The notes beneath the pieces are model-generated. The model saw nothing but the letters and a program-made list of their open reading frames with translations. It ran no database searches and was not told the origin of the DNA. 64,000 nucleotides of DNA, from contig CAMVMX010000001.1 of assembly GCA_947168665.1 (NCBI GenBank), forward strand, positions 62,001 to 126,000. Reading direction: 5' to 3'. Below are positions 52,013 through 59,328 of this stretch, piece by piece. The position numbers and the translations under genes are program-made. How positions within the stretch are numbered: position 1 is the first letter of the stretch; the number at the start of each line of letters is the position of its first letter. The stretch is from an uncultured Bacteroidales bacterium. GTDB taxonomy: Bacteria > Bacteroidota > Bacteroidia > Bacteroidales > P3.

Positions 52013-52563
52013 GTGTAGTCGAAAAAATAAGAGAGCAATACAAAGCCAACTTGATGCAGGAACTGGCAGCAAAACCCCACCACCGCCGCATCATGCATCT
52101 CGACGATGTGCGAAGCATCGGAGTCATAGCCCGAAACCTGACCGACACCCAACAGATTACGCTGAGCCAATTCACCCACCACATGACCAACCGGGGAAGC
52201 ATGGTCCGCAAACTCGAACTACCTCACAATGCCGAAGACCTTCTGGACAAATACGGTCTCCCCAAGCCCGAATTCATGCAGTTCTTCACCAGCTACCACT
52301 ACGACCTCCTTATCGACACCACCACGGGCAGCGACCTTTTCGGACCCTACGTCACGCTCAACACCTCCTCGAACCTCCGTGTCGCCTACGGCGGCACACC
52401 TCCCCTACCCCAGACTGCCGACCCCCAAAAAACAGACACCGACTCGCAGCCCAAATGCCACCTTGGCATCTACGACCTGATTATCATCGGCAAACCGACT
52501 TTCGACATGTCGCGCTACCTTACAAACATTCTCGAATACCTCGTCCAAATCCGCAAAACATAA
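52009..52563 (+). CDS. DUF6913-type protein
   Basis: This 184-residue soluble protein has the pattern VRSIGVIARNLTDTQQITLSQFTHHMTNRGSMVRKLELP followed by KYGLPKPEFMQFFTSYHYDLLIDTTTGSDLFGPYVTLNTSSNLRVAY and a C-terminal YDLIIIGK. It matches the DUF6913 family of Bacteroidota in my reading; its function is not known. It starts inside the rnhB stop (ATGA overlap). Confidence 0.7.
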   Translation: MSVVEKIREQYKANLMQELAAKPHHRRIMHLDDVRSIGVIARNLTDTQQITLSQFTHHMTNRGSMVRKLELPHNAEDLLDKYGLPKPEFMQFFTSYHYDLLIDTTTGSDLFGPYVTLNTSSNLRVAYGGTPPLPQTADPQKTDTDSQPKCHLGIYDLIIIGKPTFDMSRYLTNILEYLVQIRKT

Positions 52564-52639
52564 CATAAAAACTTAAAGAATAGTGAATAGAAAAAGAGCG
52601 ATTCAAATCACTCATCACAAATAAAAAAAACACATCATA

Positions 52640-53524
52640 ATGAAGAATCCATTTGTTGGCACAGGGGTAGCACTCGTCACCCCTTTCCGAAAACAAGAAA
52701 CCATAGATTTCAGCCGTCTGGAGAAACTTATTGACGACATCATTGGCGGCGGTGTAGACTATATTGTTGCCTTAGGCACCACCAGCGAGGCTGCCACCAT
52801 GACCGAAACCGAGCGCCACGCACTCCAGGACTTCATCGTCGAGTGTGTGGGAGGCCGCTGCCCCATCATGCTGGGCCTGGGCGGCAACAACACTCTGGCA
52901 GTACGCGACGCAATTGCCAACACCAATTTCGAGGGCATCAGCGGCATCCTCTCCGTGGCACCCTACTACAACAAACCCAACCAACGGGGGTTAGCCCAAC
53001 ATTTCAGACAGGTGGCCGAAGCCTCACCCGTGCCGGTAGTCATCTACAACGTTCCGGGACGCACCGGTGTCAACATCACTGCCGACACGACCCTGCTGCT
53101 GGCACGTGAATGTCCCAATATCATCGGAATCAAAGAGGCCTCCGGCAATATGGCTCAAGTGATGCAGATTCTGCATGGCAAACCCGAAGGCTTTATGGTG
53201 ATTTCGGGCGACGACAGCCTGACCCTCCCAATGATTCTGATGGGTGCACAAGGAGTAATATCCGTTATTGCCAACGCCCTTCCCTCCGAGATGAGCGCCA
53301 TGGTCAAATATGGACTCAAAGGCGATGTAAAAAAAGCCCTGCCTCTCCATTACCGCATGATGCCCTTGATGAACGCCATCTTCGAAGAGGGCAACCCTGC
53401 CGGCATCAAAGCTTTGATGGAGCAACAGGGCCGAATCGGCAACACGCTGAGACTTCCCTTGGTAAAAGTGAGCAAACCCCTTTACAATAAAATCGCTTCA
53501 CTCTATGACGAATTTAACGCTTAA
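52640..53524 (+). CDS. dapA: 4-hydroxy-tetrahydrodipicolinate synthase
   Basis: This 294-residue TIM-barrel aldolase condenses pyruvate and aspartate semialdehyde in lysine and diaminopimelate synthesis. Lys165 (IIGIKEASGN) forms the Schiff base and Tyr136 (VVIYNVPGRTGVN) is the catalytic tyrosine; GTTSEAATMTETER is the substrate loop. Length is normal. The thioesterase gene starts 20 nt before the dapA stop. Confidence 0.95.
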   Translation: MKNPFVGTGVALVTPFRKQETIDFSRLEKLIDDIIGGGVDYIVALGTTSEAATMTETERHALQDFIVECVGGRCPIMLGLGGNNTLAVRDAIANTNFEGISGILSVAPYYNKPNQRGLAQHFRQVAEASPVPVVIYNVPGRTGVNITADTTLLLARECPNIIGIKEASGNMAQVMQILHGKPEGFMVISGDDSLTLPMILMGAQGVISVIANALPSEMSAMVKYGLKGDVKKALPLHYRMMPLMNAIFEEGNPAGIKALMEQQGRIGNTLRLPLVKVSKPLYNKIASLYDEFNA

Positions 53525-53924
53525 GGCTTGCGCTGTATTCCGTCACGACCGCTATGCCACCGAGGCCACTGGGGTAGTTATTGACGAAGCAAGCCAGCAC
53601 TATGCGCGATGCAGTGTCCACATCACCCCCACCCTCCGCAATGCCAAGGGGGCTGTGATGGGAGGCGTATTGTTCACCCTTGCCGACTTAGCCTTTGCCA
53701 CTGCCGCCAACAGCGAATGTCTGGAAGCCGACTCCCCGCTGGAGTGGGTAACTTCAAGCAGCAGCATAGAGTTTCTGAGCCAGCCCAAAGACAACCTCCT
53801 GATTGCAGAGACGGAGTGCCTGAAACAAGGCCGGACCACCTGTCTCTACCTCATCCATATAACCGACGGTCTGCAACGCAAAGTGGCTGTCGTGTCGGCC
53901 AGGGGAGCTAAAATTTCGCAATAA
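53505..53924 (+). CDS. PaaI-type hotdog thioesterase
   Basis: This 139-residue hotdog-fold protein has RNAKGAVMGGVLFTLADLAFATAANS, the PaaI/YdiI motif with the catalytic Asp in LADLAF, and ending KVAVVSARG. It would hydrolyse an acyl-CoA; substrate unknown. The 20-nt overlap with dapA indicates translational coupling. Confidence 0.88.
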   Translation: MTNLTLKACAVFRHDRYATEATGVVIDEASQHYARCSVHITPTLRNAKGAVMGGVLFTLADLAFATAANSECLEADSPLEWVTSSSSIEFLSQPKDNLLIAETECLKQGRTTCLYLIHITDGLQRKVAVVSARGAKISQ

Positions 53925-53987
53925 CGCCACGACAGACCACAACAACATCATCCCTCAACACTAATTGAATGAACTAACCTCCCGAAT

Positions 53988-54803
53988 ATGACCATAGACG
54001 AAATACGCAACACCGTACACGACGAGTACCTGGCCTTTACCGAGGAATACGACCGCTATACCCTATCCAAAGACCAGCAGAACAAAACACCTTTCCTTGA
54101 CGAGGTCGAAGAATACCTGAGCCTCCACAAAGGCAAAAGGCTGCGGCCTTTGTTGGTATTGCTGGCAGCCAAAGCCTGTGGACACATCGATCACAGCCAC
54201 GTGCTTATGGCCACCGCCATGGAGATGCTCCACAACGCAACCCTGATGCATGATGACGTGGTGGACGAGTCTGATTGGCGGCGCGGCGGCGAGTCTATCC
54301 GCAGACGTTGGGGCAACCAAGTGGCCGTGCTGTGTGGCGATTTCTACCTAGCTCAAGTGATGAACATCCTACAGACTGTCGGAAACCGCGAAGCCACCAA
54401 ACTGATTGCCCAAGTGGTGTCCACCATGTGCCGGGGCGAACTGTCTCAACTGTACTGGACCTCAAAGAAAGAAGTGACGCAAAATGTATACCTTGACATA
54501 ATCGGCGACAAAACCGCCTCTCTGATGGGCGTATGCTGCGAACTGGGAGCCCTGCCTCCTGCAACCGGCTCCCCTGCCCCATCCCGCCAAGCGCTGCATG
54601 ATTTTGGCTACCACTATGGACTCGTCTTCCAAATGCGTGACGACCTGGCCGACGGAGTCACCGCACACGACATCCACATGCCAAGCACCTCAGTCGCATC
54701 TGAACTTATCGCGCGCCAATGCCAACTGGCAACCGACGCCCTCCACTCCTTACCTCCCAATCCCGCGCGCGATGCCATGGAAGCTCTGCTTTTCATGGAT
54801 TGA
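53988..54803 (+). CDS. Polyprenyl synthetase family protein, short C-terminus
   Basis: This 271-residue trans-isoprenyl diphosphate synthase extends allylic diphosphates with isopentenyl diphosphate. The first Asp-rich motif is DDVVD (89-93) in LMHDDVVDES and the second is DDLAD (218-222) in GLVFQMRDDLADG. Family members of about 320 residues follow the second motif with a GKP-DL-GK-TLP segment; here it is replaced by TAHDIHMPSTSVASEL, so the C-terminal part is shortened by about 50 residues. Activity may be altered. It ends the DUF6427-rnhB-dapA run. Confidence 0.85.
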   Translation: MTIDEIRNTVHDEYLAFTEEYDRYTLSKDQQNKTPFLDEVEEYLSLHKGKRLRPLLVLLAAKACGHIDHSHVLMATAMEMLHNATLMHDDVVDESDWRRGGESIRRRWGNQVAVLCGDFYLAQVMNILQTVGNREATKLIAQVVSTMCRGELSQLYWTSKKEVTQNVYLDIIGDKTASLMGVCCELGALPPATGSPAPSRQALHDFGYHYGLVFQMRDDLADGVTAHDIHMPSTSVASELIARQCQLATDALHSLPPNPARDAMEALLFMD

Positions 54804-54879
54804 GATTTTTTTTATTCACCACACAAGAACTAAAACCCGACAAATACAAAATTAATAAACAAATAAAAACCTAATTATC

Positions 54880-55386
54880 ATGAAAAGATTGATCCTATCC
54901 GCAATTTGTCTTATCATTGGGGGCATAGCACTGGCTCAGAATGCCACCCTGCCCCAGAACATTACCCTTAAGGCTCTCGACGGCTCCTCTGTCCAGACCT
55001 CAGCCATCCAGAACGACGGTAAACCCATCATCATCAACTTCTGGGCCACATGGTGCAAGCCCTGCAACCGCGAGCTGAACACCATCAAAGACCTCTACGA
55101 AGAGTGGCAGGAAGAAACCGGTGTCAAGATTGTAGCCATCTCCATCGACGATGCCCGCAGCGCATCGCGCGTCAAGCCCCATGTTGACGGCAACGGATGG
55201 GAATACGAAGTCTACATCGACCAAAATCAAGACTTCAAGCGCGCCATGAACGTAGTCAACCCTCCTCACACTTTTGTCATCAACGGCAAAGGCGAGATTG
55301 TTTGGCAACATGCCTCCTATGTCGAAGGCGACGAAGAGGAACTGATAGAAGTAGTGAGAAAAGTCGCCGCCGAATCCAAACAATAA
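54880..55386 (+). CDS. TlpA-like periplasmic thioredoxin
   Basis: This 168-residue protein has a signal peptide (MKRLILSAICLIIGGIALAQ) and a thioredoxin domain with NFWATWCKPCNREL (Cys59, Cys62) and the cis-Pro segment VNPPHTFVINGKGEIV. It would reduce or isomerise disulfides in periplasmic proteins. It is the first of a group with DUF6029 and Omp28-type genes, whose CxxC-containing products may be its substrates. Confidence 0.9.
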   Translation: MKRLILSAICLIIGGIALAQNATLPQNITLKALDGSSVQTSAIQNDGKPIIINFWATWCKPCNRELNTIKDLYEEWQEETGVKIVAISIDDARSASRVKPHVDGNGWEYEVYIDQNQDFKRAMNVVNPPHTFVINGKGEIVWQHASYVEGDEEELIEVVRKVAAESKQ

Positions 55387-55410
55387 CCACCCAAAGCCTA
55401 ATTTCATACA

Positions 55411-57084
55411 ATGATGACAAACTTCAGAAAACTCATCGTCCTTCTGGCCCTGGCGGCGATAGCTGCGCCACAACTCAAGGCTCAGGGCATTATGGGCGGC
55501 CACGTGACCGGGAACATACAGATTGACGGTCAGGTTTCGCACGCCGACTCCCTCATCGGTGCTTCCGATGTGCCTGAGAATCTGCTCTCCAACAGCCGTG
55601 CCGACATCCTCTACACCAATGGCAACTTCAGCGCCGGCCTGCGTTTCGAAGCCTACCTGAACCCCATGCTGGGGTTCAACGCCCTCTATCAAGGCATGGG
55701 CGTGCCCAACTTCTTTGCCAGCTATCAGAACGACCTTATCAGCGTCACGGCGGGCAACTTCTACGAGCAGTTCGGCAGCGGCATGATTCTCCGCGCCTAC
55801 GAGGACCGCTATCTCGGCCTTGACAATTCTCTGCGCGGCCTGAACGTTGCCCTGCGCCCCTTCCCCGGTGTCACCATCAAAGCCCTTACCGGCGTGCAGC
55901 GCATCTATTGGGGCTACAACACCCAAGGCCTCGTCCGCGGTGTCGATGGCGAAGTGAACCTCAATAGTATCATTACCCCCATGGCCGAGAGCAAATTCCG
56001 CATGACTCTCGGAGCCGGATTCGTCAGCAAATATGAGCCCGACGAATTCATCAGCAGCCCCGAACCGGGCTACAAACTCAACCTCCCGCTCAATGTCGGA
56101 GCCGGAGCCGTCCGCATGGACATGAACTACGGCAACTGGAGTCTTCAAGCAGAATATGCCCACAAAGGGCAGGACCCCAGCGTCATGAACAACTACATCT
56201 ACCGCGAAGGCGAAGCCCTTATGCTGAACGCCGTCTACTCGATGAAAGGTTTTAGCGCCAACCTCCAGGCCAAGCGCGTAGACAACATGTGCTTCAAATC
56301 CGCCCGCAGCGAAAGTGGCGAGATGCTCTATATCAACTACATCCCCGCCATCACCAAGCAGCACACCTACGCCTTCCTCAACATGTATCCCTACGCCACG
56401 CAGACCACCGGCGAGATGGGCCTGCAGGGCGACGTGATGTACAAAATCAAGAAAGGCACCCTCCTGGGTGGCAAATATGGCACCGACATCCACATCAACG
56501 GCGCCGTCATCACCGGCCTCGACACCACCACCATCGGTGGCGCTGGCACCGACGGCTACACCTCCTCGTGGTTCAAAACCGGCGACCTCTACTACACCGA
56601 CCTCTCGCTCGAAGTGGCCAAGAAACTCAGCTCCGCCCTCAAACTCACCTGCACCTACGGCTATCAAATCTTCAACCCCATCGTCGAGGGACACCACGGC
56701 GACCTCCACCACAACCATGTGGCCGTGGCCGACCTGACTTGGAAAATCAACAAAAAGAACGTTCTCCGTTTCGAAGCCGAATGGATGGGCAGCGATAGCA
56801 AATACGACCCCGATGTCGACGACAAACGCTGTGGCGACTGGATTATGGGGCTTGTCGAATACAACTTCGCCAGCTCATGGTTTATCTCCGTCAGCGACCA
56901 ATACAGCTACCACGACGGCAACAACGCCAACTACTACAACGTCAGCCTGGGCTACAACCACGGTGCCACCCGTCTGCAGCTCGGCTATGGCAAGCAGCGC
57001 GAAGGCCTTCTCTGCATCGGCGGTGTGTGCCGCCAAGTGCCTGCCAGCAATGGTTTGACCTTCAGCCTCACCACCTCTTTCTAA
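55411..57084 (+). CDS. DUF6029 outer membrane-associated protein
   Basis: This 557-residue protein has a signal peptide (LIVLLALAAIAAPQLKAQG) and an all-beta pattern (GGHVTGNIQIDGQ, NGNFSAGLRFEAYLNPMLG, SLQAEYAHKGQD) with a C-terminus ending LTFSLTTSF. This fits DUF6029 of Bacteroidota, probably a beta-barrel. It lies between TlpA-like and Omp28-like genes with gaps of 24 and 53 nt, a conserved neighbourhood in this phylum. Function is not established. Confidence 0.82.
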   Translation: MMTNFRKLIVLLALAAIAAPQLKAQGIMGGHVTGNIQIDGQVSHADSLIGASDVPENLLSNSRADILYTNGNFSAGLRFEAYLNPMLGFNALYQGMGVPNFFASYQNDLISVTAGNFYEQFGSGMILRAYEDRYLGLDNSLRGLNVALRPFPGVTIKALTGVQRIYWGYNTQGLVRGVDGEVNLNSIITPMAESKFRMTLGAGFVSKYEPDEFISSPEPGYKLNLPLNVGAGAVRMDMNYGNWSLQAEYAHKGQDPSVMNNYIYREGEALMLNAVYSMKGFSANLQAKRVDNMCFKSARSESGEMLYINYIPAITKQHTYAFLNMYPYATQTTGEMGLQGDVMYKIKKGTLLGGKYGTDIHINGAVITGLDTTTIGGAGTDGYTSSWFKTGDLYYTDLSLEVAKKLSSALKLTCTYGYQIFNPIVEGHHGDLHHNHVAVADLTWKINKKNVLRFEAEWMGSDSKYDPDVDDKRCGDWIMGLVEYNFASSWFISVSDQYSYHDGNNANYYNVSLGYNHGATRLQLGYGKQREGLLCIGGVCRQVPASNGLTFSLTTSF

Positions 57085-57137
57085 TCACTTTCACATCCAA
57101 CAACTGCGGACCCCTCTCCGCATAATAATAACAGACA

Positions 57138-57965
57138 ATGAAAAAAACAATCTTCACCGCACTCGTTTGTGCACTCGTGTTCCTGACCGCCTCCTGCGAC
57201 AAGATAGAGCAGGACCGCTACACCGTTCCCGCCGGTGCCACCGGACAATGGTTCCCAAGCCACGAGAATATCCCAAACATACAACGCGCCATGATTGAGA
57301 AATACACCGGCGTCCGTTGCGTCAATTGCCCCGATGCCGACGAGGTCATCCACGCCTCGCTCGACCACTATGGCGACAACCTCGTGGCCGTCGCCATCCA
57401 TTCCGGCGCCTTTGGCCGTCCGCTGGGTTCCGACCCCGACCTCCGCACCGAGGGAGGCACCGTATGGTACGAAACCCTTGTCGGCACCAGCACCGGCCTC
57501 CCGGCCGCCATGGTCAACCGCGGCGACCTCTTCAACCCCCTCTCCGGCATCAACGACAAAGTGGATCAAATCCTCGCCTACCAGCCTCCCGTCTCCATGC
57601 TCATGTCCAGCACCTCAAACAACGACCTACTCATAGCCGAAATCCACATCGGATTCCTTCAAACCATCTCCCAACCCCTCAACATCACCCTCCTGCTGAC
57701 CGAGGACAACATCCTCACCACACAGACTCATGTCGGTGGCGACATACACGACTACGCCCAGAACCACGTCCTCCGCACCATCTTCACCGACGCCTGGGGG
57801 GTCCCCATCGATGTTGACAAAACCGAAGGCAGCAAATATTTCATCAATCTCCCCATCAACCTCCCTGACCAATGTGTTGCTGGCAACTGCCATCTTGTGG
57901 CCTTCATCTCCGACCAAGAAAGCCGTCAGATCCTCAACGTTGTCCAGTGCGACCTCATTCCATGA
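57138..57965 (+). CDS. Omp28-related lipoprotein
   Basis: This 275-residue lipoprotein (FLTASC, Cys20) has MIEKYTGVRCVNCPDADEVIH with a CxxC pair (Cys61, Cys64), as in Omp28-type outer membrane proteins of Porphyromonas. The rest is beta-rich and contains GGDIHDYAQNHVLRTIFTDAWG, also typical of that family. It is thought to be surface-associated; a thioredoxin-like redox role is suggested by the CxxC. It overlaps the MATE gene by ATGA. Confidence 0.87.
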   Translation: MKKTIFTALVCALVFLTASCDKIEQDRYTVPAGATGQWFPSHENIPNIQRAMIEKYTGVRCVNCPDADEVIHASLDHYGDNLVAVAIHSGAFGRPLGSDPDLRTEGGTVWYETLVGTSTGLPAAMVNRGDLFNPLSGINDKVDQILAYQPPVSMLMSSTSNNDLLIAEIHIGFLQTISQPLNITLLLTEDNILTTQTHVGGDIHDYAQNHVLRTIFTDAWGVPIDVDKTEGSKYFINLPINLPDQCVAGNCHLVAFISDQESRQILNVVQCDLIP

Positions 57966-59308
57966 ACAAACGCATCCTCTCGCTGGCCCTGCCCAACATC
58001 ATCACCAACATCACCGTACCCCTGCTCGGCATGGTTGATATGGCCATTGTTGGGCGGCTCAGTGCCAGCCATATCGGTGCGATCGCCATCGGCACTCAAA
58101 TCTTCAACCTCATCTACTGGAACTTCGGATTCCTCCGCATGGGCACCAGTGGCTTCACCGCCCAAGCCTACGGCGCCAACAACTTCAACGAAGCCGTCCG
58201 CATCTTCGTCCGCGCCATCGCCATCGCCCTCACCGTAGCCCTGCTGCTCATCCTGCTCCAATGGCCCATAAGCCGTCTCTCGCTGCTGATATTCAAGGGT
58301 GGCCCCGAAGTGCTGCAACTGGCCCTGGCCTATTTCTTTGTCCGCATCTGGGCTGCCCCCGCCACCCTTGGCCTCTACGCCGTCAAAGGGTGGTTCATCG
58401 GCATGCAGAACTCTCGCCTGCCCATGTGGATAGCCATCTTCCTCAACTGCGTCAACATCATCTGTAGTCTCCTCTTCGTACTCGTGCTCCACTGGGGCAT
58501 CGAAGGCGTAGCCCTCGGCACCGTCATTGCGCAATACAGCGGCTTTGCCGTTGGCCTCGGCTTCCTCTTCCGCGAAATGAAACGCCTCAAACCCCGCACC
58601 ACCCTCTCCTTCCGTCTGCTCCCACTGCTCAAAGAGTCCCTGCCCTGGAACAGTCTCAAACCCTTCTTCAAAGTCAACGGCGACATCTTCCTCCGCACCG
58701 TCTGCCTGGCCACAGTCTTCACATTCATCACCGCCGCCAGCAGCCGCATCAGCCCCCAAGTGCTGGCCATCGACGCCCTCCTCATGCAATTCTTCACCCT
58801 CTTCAGCTACATCATGGACGGCTTTGCCTATGCCGGCGAGTCGCTCGTGGGCCGCTACATCGGCGCCCGCGACAGCCGTTCCCTCCGCCTCACCGTCAAA
58901 CTACTCATGCGCTGGGGTCTGGCACTCACCATCCTCTTCACCGCCGCCTATGCCATCGCCGGCGAATGGATTCTGCGCCTTTTCAGCGACCAACCCGACG
59001 TCATCGACGGCACCATGCAATATCTCTTCTGGACCCTCGTCATACCCGTCTGCGGCTTCGCGGCATTCCTTTTCGACGGCATCTATGTCGGCGCCACAGC
59101 CTCGCGCACCATGCTCATCTGCATGATTATCGCCTCCCTCTCCTTCTTCGCAGTCTATTACCTTGGCAAACTCCTCCTGCCCCTCCACCGCGCCGACCCC
59201 TTCGTCTGGAACAACATCCTATGGACCGCCTTCATGGTCTACCTTGCCCTGCGGGGCATCCTCCAAGCCCTTTTCCTGAAAAAATCAATATACAATAAAA
59301 TCCAGTAA
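57962..59308 (+). CDS. MATE family efflux transporter
   Basis: This 448-residue protein has 12 predicted hydrophobic segments and the MATE N-terminal pattern ILSLALPNIITNITVPLLGMVDMAIVGRLSASHIGAIAIGTQIFN, repeated in weaker form in the second half (SPQVLAIDALLMQFFTLFSYIMDGFAYAGESLVGRYIGARD). It exports drugs or metabolites with Na+ or H+ counter-transport. The start MNKRILSL at 57962 is used; the track extension from 57872 overlaps the Omp28 gene. Confidence 0.92.
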   Translation: MNKRILSLALPNIITNITVPLLGMVDMAIVGRLSASHIGAIAIGTQIFNLIYWNFGFLRMGTSGFTAQAYGANNFNEAVRIFVRAIAIALTVALLLILLQWPISRLSLLIFKGGPEVLQLALAYFFVRIWAAPATLGLYAVKGWFIGMQNSRLPMWIAIFLNCVNIICSLLFVLVLHWGIEGVALGTVIAQYSGFAVGLGFLFREMKRLKPRTTLSFRLLPLLKESLPWNSLKPFFKVNGDIFLRTVCLATVFTFITAASSRISPQVLAIDALLMQFFTLFSYIMDGFAYAGESLVGRYIGARDSRSLRLTVKLLMRWGLALTILFTAAYAIAGEWILRLFSDQPDVIDGTMQYLFWTLVIPVCGFAAFLFDGIYVGATASRTMLICMIIASLSFFAVYYLGKLLLPLHRADPFVWNNILWTAFMVYLALRGILQALFLKKSIYNKIQ

Positions 59309-59328
59309 AATACACCAACAGTATCATT

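Noticed and set aside
55000-56718. 572-residue minus-strand ORF
   Set aside because: Antisense shadow of the tlpA-like and DUF6029 genes, both of which have clear signal peptides and motifs on the plus strand.
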